Source of the DNA: Oscillibacter sp. | GTDB lineage: Bacteria > Bacillota > Clostridia > Oscillospirales > Oscillospiraceae | Length of the DNA stretch: 11,980 nt | Reading direction: 5' to 3' | Assembly: GCA_022796315.1 (NCBI GenBank) | Contig: JAAWIL010000048.1 | Span: 1-11,980 of the forward strand | Part shown: piece after piece, positions 1 to 6,741 of the stretch | Position numbering within the stretch: position 1 is the first letter of the stretch | Layout of the letters: each line of letters opens with the position of its first letter | Notes under the pieces: generated by a model | The model's input: the letters and a program-made list of their open reading frames with translations, nothing else | The model's database searches: none | What the model was told of the DNA's origin: nothing | Made by a program: the position numbers and the translations under genes

Positions 1-99
1 AAATCCGCAGGCATCCTGACGGATGGCAAGGATTTTTAACGCAGTCAGGGCGGAAAATACGCCGCCAAGACATGCGCGGGGAGATTTTAAACAGGTTCT
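1..99. repeat. Partial copy of a dispersed palindromic repeat, cut by the window edge
   Basis: The right end reads ACAGGTTCT (91-99), the same terminus as the complete element at 11741-11869. Bases 27-71 align with 11797-11840 over shared blocks: CAAGGA, ACGCAGT, a GGCGG/AAAA block and a final AGAC. Bases 21-37 also resemble 11769-11786 (GGATGG followed by GGATTTTT). Internal small stems are CATCC/GGATG (12-16/21-25) and GGCGG/CCGCC around 50-66. The left end lies outside the window. It begins 11 bases beyond the stop codon of the minus-strand gene ending at 111, so it sits in intergenic DNA. No protein-coding content is supported. Relationship to the right-hand copy was judged by eye. Confidence 0.6.
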
Positions 100-110
100 C
101 AGATCCTCCC

Positions 111-626
111 TCACCGGAAGAACCTCCGCCGGAGCTTCCGGCGCCACAGCAGCGCCAGCCGGCCCAGCACCCGGTCCAGCAGCAGGAAGGTCAGATTGGC
201 CAGCCCCAGCAGGAGCAGCAGCACGCCCTTCCCGGCTCCCTCCAGCTCCGCCGTCAGACCCAGGACCTGCATCACAAGGCCGTACAGCAGCAGCGCCGCG
301 ATGCTGCATACCGCCGTCTTCACCGCCAGCCGCGCCGCCCGGAGGGGAATCCGGGCGATCCGGGGCCGCAGGACGGGATACCAGCCAAAGAACAGGTACA
401 CCAGAGCCAGCTCCCGGTCCGCCGCCAGCAGCAGTCCCAACAGCGACACCGCCGCCCAGGCGCAACCGGCCGCCCTGGGGCCGCACTCCTCCCGCACCGG
501 CACCAGCGCCGCCATCGCCAGGATGGGCCCGCAGAAGGTGGCGGCGGGAATCACGCTGCCCAGCAGCAAAAAGAGCACCGCCAGGGACGACAGCACCCCG
601 CACAGGGCCATCTGCCGGCTGGTCAC
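111..626 (-). CDS. Small polytopic membrane protein, coupled to the LTA-synthase-like gene
   Basis: A 171-residue protein, about six hydrophobic segments (roughly 8-28, 30-45, 53-70, 72-85, 101-122, 132-150) with a strongly basic C-terminus (WRRKLRRRFFR), which suggests a cytoplasmic tail. No catalytic motif is visible. Size and six-helix layout resemble ECF-transporter S components or other conserved clostridial membrane proteins of unknown function, but no diagnostic substrate motif is seen, so no function is assigned. The start is GTG (626-624), which overlaps the TGA of the upstream gene as GTGA; a GAGGTG Shine-Dalgarno lies five bases before it inside that gene. The tight overlap implies translational coupling and a shared role with the phosphoglycerol-transferase-like enzyme. 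No terminator is obvious between its stop and the repeat at the window edge. Confidence 0.75.
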   Translation of the reverse strand: MTSRQMALCGVLSSLAVLFLLLGSVIPAATFCGPILAMAALVPVREECGPRAAGCAWAAVSLLGLLLAADRELALVYLFFGWYPVLRPRIARIPLRAARLAVKTAVCSIAALLLYGLVMQVLGLTAELEGAGKGVLLLLLGLANLTFLLLDRVLGRLALLWRRKLRRRFFR

Positions 627-2482
627 GGAAGCACCTCGTATTTCAGCTTATAGTAGCTCCACTGCCGCCACTTGGCCACGGTCTCCGCCAGCTCCGCCGG
701 GAAGGCCGTGGTGAGACTGCCGTCCGCCAGCAGGCAGGTCTCCCGCTGAATCACCGGGGCCTCCCGCCGCAGAGTATTCAAAAAACGGAACCAGGGATTC
801 TGCTCCCCCCTTCCGGTGAGCTCCAGCACCGCCGCTCCCAGGAACGCGGCGGACAGCTCCTCCGGCAGATCCAGTTCCTCCACGGCCCGGTCCCAGTCCA
901 GGGCCTTCGCCCCGCTCTCGTTGGTCCAGAGGACATAGGGCGTCTCAAAGCCCGCCAGGCCGTCCACGTCCATGCCCAGCTCCCGGTAGGCCATCTGGTT
1001 GTCCCCCAGGTAGGGCAGGTGGTCCCCCCAGAATACCAGCAGCACCGGCTCCGAAGAGGCGGAGAAGGTCTCCACCAGGCGGCCCAGCATGGCGTCGCTG
1101 TCCCGGACGCCCTCGGCGTAGACCGTCAGCATGGTGCGGGCCTCCTCAGAGAGCGCCGCCGTGGTCTCCAAGGGCGGGAAGCTGTAGTCCTCCCCGTACT
1201 TGTCGGCGGTATAGGACATGTGGTTCTGGATGGTGGTGGTGTAGTGGAAGAGATACCGGCCGGCCGCGGCGCTCTCCTCCAGGGCCTCCTCGATCAAACC
1301 GGCCATATAATCGTCGGTCACCCAGCGGCCCTTGTACGCGATCTCCTCCATCTGGTCCGCGAAGACGGTCTCCTCCGCCCCCAGCCAGCGGTAGACGTTC
1401 TCCCGGTTGTAAAACCAGTCGTCGCCGGGGTGGAAGAAGGAGGTGTCATACCCCCCGGCCCGGAACACCCGGAAGAGGCTGTCCAGATTCCGGTTGACCA
1501 CCCGCATGGCGGAGGTCGTGGTGGCGGAGAGGGCATTGGTCTGGATGCCCGTCAGCACGTCAAATTCCGTGTTGGCCGTGCCGCCGGCAAAGCCGGGCAC
1601 CACCACATGGCCCGTGAGGGCGCGGGGGTCCTCCCTCAGGGCGTGCAGGTTCGGCAGGGGATCTGTCTCCTCCGGCCAGACGAAGGCCGGGTGGTCCGTG
1701 ATGTCGGAGAACCCCTCATTCATCACCATCACCACGTGGACCGGCGCGCCGCCGCCCTCCCCGGCCTCGCCCTGCCACTCCTCCGCCGCCGGGCGGCTGA
1801 AGCCCTCGGGCTTGTCCACCAGGTATGTGGTGAACTGGTGGCAGAAGCTGTAGGGGAACCCGGTCTCGTTGAACACCACGGACAGCCGGTAGGGATTGGA
1901 GGCCCCGATGGACTCGTAGAGCCCGCTGGAACCCAGGAGCGTCACAATCACCAGGGCCAGGGCGCCAAGACTGGCCCCAAAGCCCAGCAGACTCCCCCGC
2001 CAGCCCCGGAGCTTCTCCACCGGAAACGGCCCGCTGCCCACCAGGAAGCCTGCCGCCAGCAGCGCCAGGGAGATCAGCACCACCACGGCGATCACCTTCA
2101 CCGGGTAGTGGATCTCATAGGTCCCCACAATGCTGCCCACCTCCTTCAGCATGGCCAGGTCCCGGGGAAACACCGGCTCATCCCGGACCTCGATCTTGAC
2201 CCGGTTGGCGATGGAGAGGCCGCAGACAATGAGGTTCGTCAGGGCCGCGCCGTGGAACACATTGCGGAACAGGCTGGACAGCATCAGCAGAAACAGCCCC
2301 ACCGGCAGCGCGTTCAGGACGATCAGCACCGGCTTTCGCCGGAAGATCCCCAGCACCTGCCGCAGGGCGTTGGGCTGGCACCACAGGGCCAGCAAGGTCA
2401 CGGCTCCCGCCAGCAGCACCGCCGCCAAGAGGGTCCAGGGCAGGGAGAGACGGTATCTGGGAAGCAGTCGGTTGTTTTTCAA
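623..2482 (-). CDS. LTA synthase / MdoB-type phosphoglycerol transferase (membrane sulfatase-fold enzyme)
   Basis: A 619-residue protein from a TTG start. The N-terminal third holds five membrane spans (approx. 12-34, 50-72, 78-95, 128-149, 165-184). An extracytoplasmic alkaline-phosphatase-superfamily domain follows, with MNEGF (254-258, metal site strand), GGTANTEF (300-307; Thr302 aligns with the catalytic Thr of LtaS), FHPGDDWFYNR (350-360), IQNHMSY (418-424) and FWGDHLP (484-490; Asp/His metal ligands). This layout matches LtaS-type enzymes, which transfer glycerol phosphate from phosphatidylglycerol to a growing polymer or glycolipid outside the membrane. The exact acceptor is unknown, and a phosphoethanolamine or other phosphoglycerol transferase remains possible. 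Start choice: TTG at 2482 has AAAGGA nine bases upstream and a 5' leader of about 25 nt from the predicted promoter. The ATG at 2500 has no Shine-Dalgarno and would lie only a few bases from the transcript end. An ATG at 2653 would lie upstream of that promoter. Confidence 0.9.
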   Translation of the reverse strand: MKNNRLLPRYRLSLPWTLLAAVLLAGAVTLLALWCQPNALRQVLGIFRRKPVLIVLNALPVGLFLLMLSSLFRNVFHGAALTNLIVCGLSIANRVKIEVRDEPVFPRDLAMLKEVGSIVGTYEIHYPVKVIAVVVLISLALLAAGFLVGSGPFPVEKLRGWRGSLLGFGASLGALALVIVTLLGSSGLYESIGASNPYRLSVVFNETGFPYSFCHQFTTYLVDKPEGFSRPAAEEWQGEAGEGGGAPVHVVMVMNEGFSDITDHPAFVWPEETDPLPNLHALREDPRALTGHVVVPGFAGGTANTEFDVLTGIQTNALSATTTSAMRVVNRNLDSLFRVFRAGGYDTSFFHPGDDWFYNRENVYRWLGAEETVFADQMEEIAYKGRWVTDDYMAGLIEEALEESAAAGRYLFHYTTTIQNHMSYTADKYGEDYSFPPLETTAALSEEARTMLTVYAEGVRDSDAMLGRLVETFSASSEPVLLVFWGDHLPYLGDNQMAYRELGMDVDGLAGFETPYVLWTNESGAKALDWDRAVEELDLPEELSAAFLGAAVLELTGRGEQNPWFRFLNTLRREAPVIQRETCLLADGSLTTAFPAELAETVAKWRQWSYYKLKYEVLP

Positions 2483-2491
2483 TCTATCAGG

Positions 2492-2497
2492 TCCTTT
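2492..2497 (-). promoter_or_regulatory. Shine-Dalgarno AAAGGA that decides the TTG start
   Basis: AAAGGA on the minus strand lies nine bases before TTG 2482. The arrangement AAAGGAC-T-GATA-xx-xTG is nearly identical to the initiation region of the divergent gene at 2710 (AAAGGA 2695-2700, also nine bases before its ATG). This supports TTG over the ATG at 2500, which overlaps this signal. Confidence 0.65.
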
Positions 2498-2513
2498 CAT
2501 GGGAATGTTCTCT

Positions 2514-2542
2514 ATCTTACCGTCTTTTGGGGAAAAAGGCAA
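2514..2542 (-). promoter_or_regulatory. Predicted sigma-A promoter for the LTA-synthase-like operon
   Basis: On the minus strand TTGCCT (2542-2537) and TAAGAT (2519-2514) are separated by 17 bases; each matches the consensus hexamer at 4 of 6 positions. Transcription would begin near 2507, giving a leader of about 25 nt before TTG 2482. Predicted by eye only. Confidence 0.5.
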
Positions 2543-2640
2543 GGGCTGTGCGGGAAGAAGTTTTCGGGTGTGTTCGGTTGGGGCCTGCGGAACCGCCGGA
2601 AAACCCGCATCGGTCCCGCCCAAGTTTTGCCCTGTGGCAG

Positions 2641-2668
2641 TTGCATTTTTCAAAAAAAGTGTTACAAT
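2641..2668 (+). promoter_or_regulatory. Predicted sigma-A promoter for the metallochaperone operon
   Basis: A good -10, TACAAT (2663-2668), is preceded at 16 bases by a weaker -35, TTGCAT (2641-2646). The surroundings are AT-rich compared with the rest of the window. Transcription would begin near 2675, followed by AAAGGA (2695-2700) and ATG at 2710. I see no convincing Zur-type palindrome here. The two divergent promoters lie about 100 bp apart. Confidence 0.55.
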
Positions 2669-2709
2669 AGCTTTGAATCTGCCATTCTATATGTAAAGGA
2701 CTTGATACC

Positions 2710-3786
2710 ATGACAAAAATTGACATTCTCTCCGGATTCCTGGGGGCCGGCAAAACCACCCTCATCAAAAAGCTCCTGGCGGAGGCCTTTCCCGGGGAGA
2801 AACTGGTGCTGATCGAAAACGAGTTCGGCGAGATCAGCATCGACGGCGGCTTTCTGAAGGAGTCCGGCGTCCAGATCTCCGAGATGTCCGCCGGGTGCAT
2901 CTGCTGCTCCCTGGTGGGGGACTTCAACCAGGCCCTCAAGGACGTCCAGTCCAGGTTCCAGCCGGACCGCATCCTCATTGAGCCCTCCGGTGTGGGCAAG
3001 CTCTCCGACGTGATCGTGGCGGTGGAGAACACCGCCGCGGAGGTCTCCGGCATGGTCCTGAACAGCTTTGTGGCTGTAGCGGACGCGTCCAAGGTGAAGG
3101 TCTATATGAAGAACTTCGGCGAGTTCTACAACAACCAGATTGAATCCGCCGGCACCATCATCCTCTCCCGGACCCAGAAGCTCAGCCAGGAGAAGCTGGA
3201 GAGCGCCGTGGCGATGCTGCGGGAGAAGAACCCCGACGCCGCGATCCTCACCACCCCCTGGGACCAGCTGGACGGCAAGACCATCCTCTCCGCCATGGAG
3301 AAGGTCTCCCTGGCGGACGAGCTGCTGGCCAAGATGCGGGCGGAGCACGCGGCCGAAGAGGCGGAGCACGAGCACCACCATCACCACGGCCACGATCACG
3401 AGGAGCACGGGCACCACCATCATGACCACGATCATGAGGAGCACGAGCACCATCACCACGGCCACGAGTGCGACGATCCCAACTGCTCCTGCCACCACCA
3501 TCACCACCACGCCGACGAGATCTTTGCCTCCTGGGGCAGGGAGACGCCGAAAGCCTTTACCCAGGCGGACATCGCCCGGATTCTCACGGCGCTGGACTCC
3601 GGGGAATACGGCAAGATCCTGCGGGCCAAGGGCATTGTCGGCGGCGAGGGCGGCCAGTGGATCGAGTTTGACTACGTGCCGGAGGAGCACGAGGTCCGCG
3701 CAGGCCACCCGGACTACACCGGGCGCCTGTGTGTCATCGGCGCGGAATTAAAGGAAGAGAAGCTCGCGGAGCTCTTTGGCCTGTAA
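2710..3786 (+). CDS. COG0523/CobW-family GTP-binding metallochaperone with His-rich linker
   Basis: A 358-residue protein. The G domain carries Walker A GFLGAGKTT (9-17), the family's CxCC metal motif in GCICC (C63, C65, C66) and the ILIEPSG strand (88-94). The position of the usual NKxD guanine-recognition motif reads SRTQ (153-156). A metal-binding linker at 220-267 holds 27 histidines in 48 residues plus a C-DDPN-CSC cluster (C254, C259, C261). The C-terminal CobW_C-type domain (about 272-358) follows, with WIEFDY and GRLCVIGAEL. Family members use GTP hydrolysis to deliver Zn, Co or Ni to client proteins; the long His/Cys linker points to a metal-buffering cytosolic protein, with zinc most likely but unproven. 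A strong AAAGGA lies nine bases before the ATG. It is first in an operon with the gene 15 bp downstream. CobW proper is unlikely, since no cobalamin genes are nearby. Confidence 0.93.
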   Translation: MTKIDILSGFLGAGKTTLIKKLLAEAFPGEKLVLIENEFGEISIDGGFLKESGVQISEMSAGCICCSLVGDFNQALKDVQSRFQPDRILIEPSGVGKLSDVIVAVENTAAEVSGMVLNSFVAVADASKVKVYMKNFGEFYNNQIESAGTIILSRTQKLSQEKLESAVAMLREKNPDAAILTTPWDQLDGKTILSAMEKVSLADELLAKMRAEHAAEEAEHEHHHHHGHDHEEHGHHHHDHDHEEHEHHHHGHECDDPNCSCHHHHHHADEIFASWGRETPKAFTQADIARILTALDSGEYGKILRAKGIVGGEGGQWIEFDYVPEEHEVRAGHPDYTGRLCVIGAELKEEKLAELFGL

Positions 3787-3801
3787 GCAGAGAGGATTAC
3801 C

Positions 3802-4731
3802 ATGGACATTCCTGTATATCTGGTCTCCGGCTTTTTGGACGCCGGCAAGACCAACTTCATCAACGGCATTCTGGAGGACGGCTTCGCCCGGGAGGAGCGG
3901 ACGCTTCTGATCTGCTGCGAGGAGGGCGAGGAGGAGTACAACCCGAAAGCTCTGGACCATGTGACGGTGGTCACCGTAGAGGACGAGGAGGATCTGAAAT
4001 GCTCCCTGCTGAAGGCCTGGGAGAAGGAGCACAAGCCCCGGCAGGTTCTCATTGAGTACAACGGCATGTGGCAGATGGAGCGGCTGTACCGGGAGGTCCT
4101 GCCGGCCAACTGGGTGCTGTACCAGATCATGACCTTTGTGAAGGCGGACACCTTCGAGGTCTACGCCAAGAACATGGGCCAGCTGATGATGGAGAAGATC
4201 ACCAACGCGGACCTGCTGGTCTTCAACCGCTGCACGCCGGAGCTGCGGGACTCTCTGCGCAGGCGCAACCTCCGGATGGTGAACCGCCGGGCGGAGATCT
4301 ATCTGGAAAACGAGGACGGCAGCAGCGAGGACTACCTCACCGGGGACGAGTGCCCCTTCGACCTGACCCAGGACGTGATTGAGATCCCTGACGAGGACTT
4401 CGGCGTCTGGTATGTGGACGTCATGGACCACCCGGAGCGGTACGCCGGAAAGCTGGTCCACATGAAGCTGCTCATGTGTCACTCCAAGAAGTACCCCGGC
4501 ATCCACTGTCCGGGCCGGTTCGCCATGGTATGCTGCGAGAATGACATTCAGTTTCTGGGGCTCATTGCCAAGGGCGTGGGCTTGAAGGACTACGAAAACC
4601 GGGACTGGATTGAGGTGACGGCGCGGATGGCGGTGGAGAAGCATGCGGCGTATCAGGGCAAGGGTCCGGTGATGCACGTGCTGTCCCTGGGTCCCTGCGA
4701 GAAGCCGGCCCAGGATGTCGTAACATTCTGA
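3802..4731 (+). CDS. CobW-like P-loop protein fused to a DUF1980/YcgQ-like C-terminal domain
   Basis: A 309-residue cytosolic protein. The N-terminal half is a CobW-type G domain with Walker A GFLDAGKT (10-17), a VLIEYNG strand (82-88) and FNRCTPE (141-147) where NKxD is expected. The GCxCC metal motif of true COG0523 members is absent; the corresponding strand reads LLICCEEGEEEY (35-46), with adjacent Cys and acidic residues. The C-terminal part (about 205-300) resembles the TIGR03943/DUF1980 domain of B. subtilis YcgQ-type proteins, with RFAMVCC (239-245) followed by N-D and then WIEVTARM (269-276). YcgQ-type domains normally occur with a YcgR-type permease, which is not in this window. It is co-transcribed with the preceding metallochaperone (15-bp gap, GAGAGGA five bases before ATG), so a paired role in metal handling is inferred. 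The biochemical function is unknown. Confidence 0.82.
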   Translation: MDIPVYLVSGFLDAGKTNFINGILEDGFAREERTLLICCEEGEEEYNPKALDHVTVVTVEDEEDLKCSLLKAWEKEHKPRQVLIEYNGMWQMERLYREVLPANWVLYQIMTFVKADTFEVYAKNMGQLMMEKITNADLLVFNRCTPELRDSLRRRNLRMVNRRAEIYLENEDGSSEDYLTGDECPFDLTQDVIEIPDEDFGVWYVDVMDHPERYAGKLVHMKLLMCHSKKYPGIHCPGRFAMVCCENDIQFLGLIAKGVGLKDYENRDWIEVTARMAVEKHAAYQGKGPVMHVLSLGPCEKPAQDVVTF

Positions 4732-4923
4732 AATAAGGAATATAAAAAGTTTCGTCCACCTTTTCAAAGGTGGCGGGGGTGCAGGGGGCAGCGCCCCCTG
4801 CAAGGATTCCGCCGCGTGCGGCGGAATCGAACTCGCATGAGCGAAACAGCGGACGCGAACCGCGTCCGCGCCTTTCGCGGGAGGTCCGCTTCGCCCCACT
4901 CGCAAATCGCCAACGCCAAAACA

Positions 4924-4951
4924 AGCCCGCCGTCCGAGAGGACGGCGGGCT
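4924..4951 (-). terminator. 12-bp GC-rich stem-loop, best read as a minus-strand terminator
   Basis: The arms AGCCCGCCGTCC and GGACGGCGGGCT enclose the loop GAGA. On the minus strand the stem is followed by TGTTTTGG, a short T-rich tract, so it may stop leftward transcription from the SPFH operon. On the plus strand no T-run follows; the stem runs directly into the next hairpin. It is the exact reverse complement of 5174-5201. Confidence 0.5.
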
Positions 4952-4985
4952 CAGCTTGCCGAAAATACATTTTCGGCAAGCTGAG
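4950..4985. repeat. 17-bp perfect inverted repeat
   Basis: The arms (4950-4966 and 4969-4985) are exact reverse complements around AC, with core CAGCTTGCCGAAAAT. It overlaps the preceding terminator stem by two bases and is followed one base later by another 12-bp stem (GGGATTTTCAGA 4987-4998, TCTGAAAATCCC 5011-5022), making three consecutive long hairpins in 99 nt. Its function is unknown; no T-run follows it on either strand. Confidence 0.8.
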
Positions 4986-5172
4986 CGGGATTTTCAGACC
5001 TTCAAAAAGTTCTGAAAATCCCTGATTTGAATGGCGCAGGGAACCCCTCCTGGGTTCATCTCCACGCTAAGAGCCGCCGCGAGCGGCGGTTGCGCTCCGA
5101 AACGCGCCTGCGGGCGCAGCCGCACACACCCCTCCTTCCCGTCGAAAGTAATTTCCCGTTTTTCAACAACTT

Positions 5173-5202
5173 GAGCCCGCCGTCCTCTCGGACGGCGGGC
5201 TC
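5173..5202. terminator. 13-bp GC-rich stem-loop, probable bidirectional terminator
   Basis: The arms GAGCCCGCCGTCC and GGACGGCGGGCTC enclose the loop TCTC. The plus strand continues TTCTTCTCC, which is pyrimidine-rich; the minus strand continues AAGTTGTTG. It is the first strong stem downstream of the SPFH gene's stop (minus direction) and could also end rightward transcription from the GTPase operon. Neither side has a classic uninterrupted U-tract. Confidence 0.5.
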
Positions 5203-5302
5203 TTCTTCTCCTCATTCGCAGTCCTGCCGCTGCGGTACCCTCCAGGGGCACTGCCTCTGAAACCCCGGCAGAGGGCGCACCGCCCCCCGCACCCCGGCGG
5301 CA

Positions 5303-6247
5303 TTACTTCTCTTTCGGGTCCTCGCTGTCAAAGACCGCCTTGGCTCCGGCGGCCAGACCCGCCAGACCCTGGAGCTCGCTGGGAATGATGATCTTCGTCG
5401 CCTTCCCATCGGCAATCTTCTGCATAGCCTCCAGCGCCTTGAGCTTGAGCACCTGATCGTTGGGCGAGGCCGCGTTCAAAAGCTTCAGGGAGTCCGCCAG
5501 CGCCTGCTGCACCCGCTCAATGGCCTGGGCCTCCGCCTCCGCAGCCATAATCCGGGCCTCCTTCTCGCCCTGGGCCTTGAGAATCGCGGCCTGCTTGGCG
5601 GCGTCCGCCTTCAGAATGGCCGACTGCTTCTCACCCTCGGCCACCAGGATCTGGGACTGCTTCGTGCCCTCCGCCTGGAGGATGGACTCCCGGCGCTCCC
5701 GCTCCGCCTTCATCTGCTTCTCCATGGCGTTCTGGATCTCCTTGGGCGGGATGATGTTCTTCAGCTCCACCCGGTTCACCTTGATGCCCCAGGGGTCCGT
5801 GGCCTCGTCCAGGATCGCCCGCATCCGGGAATTGATGATGTCCCGGCTGGTGAGGGACTGGTCCAGCTCCATGTCGCCGATGATGTTCCGCAGGGTGGTG
5901 GCCGTCAGGTTCTCAATGGCGTTCATGGGGTGTTCCACGCCATAGGTGTAGAGCTTGGGGTCGGTGATCTGGAAGTAGATCACCGTGTCGATCTGCATGG
6001 TCACGTTGTCCTTGGTGATGACGGGCTGCGGGGCGAAATCCGCCACCTGCTCCTTCAGGGAGACCTTCTTGGCCACCCGCTCAATGAAGGGGACCTTCAG
6101 GTGCAGTCCCACGTTCCAGACCGCCCGGAAGGCGCCCAGACGCTCCACCACATAGGCCCGGGACTGCTGGACGATGACAATGTTGCTGATCAACAGAATC
6201 AAAATCAGCACTACCAGAACGACAACCGCAATGACTCCAAAATTCAT
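5303..6247 (-). CDS. SPFH/stomatin-like (paraslipin/QmcA-type) membrane protein
   Basis: A 314-residue protein. One N-terminal membrane anchor (about 4-26) is followed by an SPFH/band-7 domain (about 27-185), including ERLGAF, DNVTMQIDTVIYFQI and IIPPKEIQNAM. An alanine/glutamate-rich coiled coil follows, containing five tandem 11-residue units (185-239; e.g. KQSQILVAEGE, KQSAILKADAA, KQAAILKAQGE), then a short C-terminal segment with KIIIPSEL. Proteins of this family oligomerise at the inner membrane into ring or cage scaffolds and are linked to membrane microdomains and to FtsH-type or other membrane protease regulation. It is translationally coupled to the nfeD-type gene just upstream by an ATGA overlap (6244-6247), with a perfect GGAGGT six bases before the ATG. 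SPFH plus NfeD pairs are a well-known conserved operon. Confidence 0.95.
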   Translation of the reverse strand: MNFGVIAVVVLVVLILILLISNIVIVQQSRAYVVERLGAFRAVWNVGLHLKVPFIERVAKKVSLKEQVADFAPQPVITKDNVTMQIDTVIYFQITDPKLYTYGVEHPMNAIENLTATTLRNIIGDMELDQSLTSRDIINSRMRAILDEATDPWGIKVNRVELKNIIPPKEIQNAMEKQMKAERERRESILQAEGTKQSQILVAEGEKQSAILKADAAKQAAILKAQGEKEARIMAAEAEAQAIERVQQALADSLKLLNAASPNDQVLKLKALEAMQKIADGKATKIIIPSELQGLAGLAAGAKAVFDSEDPKEK

Positions 6248-6684
6248 GACACTACCTCCGTATCTTTCTCCAGTTTCTTCACAAAGAGCTTGACGCCCTC
6301 CATAGACAAAATTTCCACCTGCGTTCCCGCAGGAATCGCCTCCCCGCCGGCGCTGCGGGCCGTCCAGGTCTTGCCGTCCACATACACCGCGCCGGAGGCC
6401 GTGTCAATGTCCTCTGTCACCTGGCCGGTCCGGCCGATGACCCGGTCCAGGTTCGTGGGCACCCGCCGGTTCCTGCCGAAGCGCCGCACCAGCGGCCGGG
6501 TCACCGCCAGCGCCGCCGCAGAGACCGCGGCGAACACCACCAGCTGCACCGTAACGCTCCCCCCGGCCAGCGCCGTGAAGAACGCCCCCAGCGCGCCCAC
6601 GGAAAACCAGATGCACACCAGTCCCACCGTGGCGGCCTCCGCCGCCGCAAAGGCCGCCATGACCAGCAGCCAAATCCATATCAT
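6244..6684 (-). CDS. NfeD family membrane protein (short form with C-terminal OB fold)
   Basis: A 146-residue protein. Hydrophobic spans cover roughly 1-19, 21-41 and 44-63, and a soluble beta-barrel (OB-fold) domain covers about 80-141, with the NfeD pattern DRVIGRTGQV, YVDGKTWTARS and GTQVEILSMEG. It lacks the N-terminal serine-protease (ClpP-like) part of long NfeD proteins, so it is the short, non-proteolytic type. It acts with the SPFH protein encoded immediately downstream; the OB domain is thought to interact with the SPFH partner. An AAGGAGG-type ribosome binding site lies about eight bases before the ATG. Transcription probably begins at the extended -10 promoter near 6757, about 70 bp upstream. 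Confidence 0.9.
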   Translation of the reverse strand: MIWIWLLVMAAFAAAEAATVGLVCIWFSVGALGAFFTALAGGSVTVQLVVFAAVSAAALAVTRPLVRRFGRNRRVPTNLDRVIGRTGQVTEDIDTASGAVYVDGKTWTARSAGGEAIPAGTQVEILSMEGVKLFVKKLEKDTEVVS

Positions 6685-6741
6685 CGCTCCTGCCTCCTTT
6701 CGGAAGTCTCAGATTTCCGCCGGCAGGCGCCCCGCCGGCAG

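Larger units (their letters stand above)
4732..5302. repeat. Gene-free 571-bp gap between convergent operons, dense in hairpins
   Basis: No credible gene lies here; the short open frames lack ribosome binding sites and follow palindromes. Perfect stems seen, in order: 4756-4773 (8 bp), 4780-4802 (10 bp, loop AGC), 4805-4828 (11 bp), 4849-4869 (9 bp), 4924-4951 (12 bp), 4950-4985 (17 bp), 4987-5022 (12 bp), 5041-5057 (6 bp), 5074-5089 (7 bp), 5104-5117 (5 bp), 5173-5202 (13 bp) and 5254-5274 (6 bp). From 4756 to 5022, about 158 of 267 bases are in perfect stems. Composition and hairpin density differ from the flanking genes. It may be a composite of dispersed intergenic repeats plus terminators, or a structured RNA. 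Confidence 0.75.

Noticed and set aside
2641..2709. Zur or NikR operator upstream of the metallochaperone gene
   Set aside because: No extended AT-rich dyad resembling known Zur boxes was found; only weak A/T-tract symmetry is present.
23..2713. A plus-strand open frame of 896 codons antisense to the LTA-synthase-like gene and its small partner
   Set aside because: It is low-complexity Pro/Gln/His-rich, has no domain or ribosome binding site, and mirrors the high-GC codon bias of the real genes opposite.
2662..3708. Minus-strand frame with a membrane-like run of Val/Met/Leu
   Set aside because: The hydrophobic run is the antisense of the histidine codons (CAC/CAT read as GTG/ATG) in the metallochaperone linker, so it is an artefact.
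4732..5302. Possible CRISPR array in the hairpin-rich gap
   Set aside because: The stems differ in sequence and there are no regularly spaced identical direct repeats.
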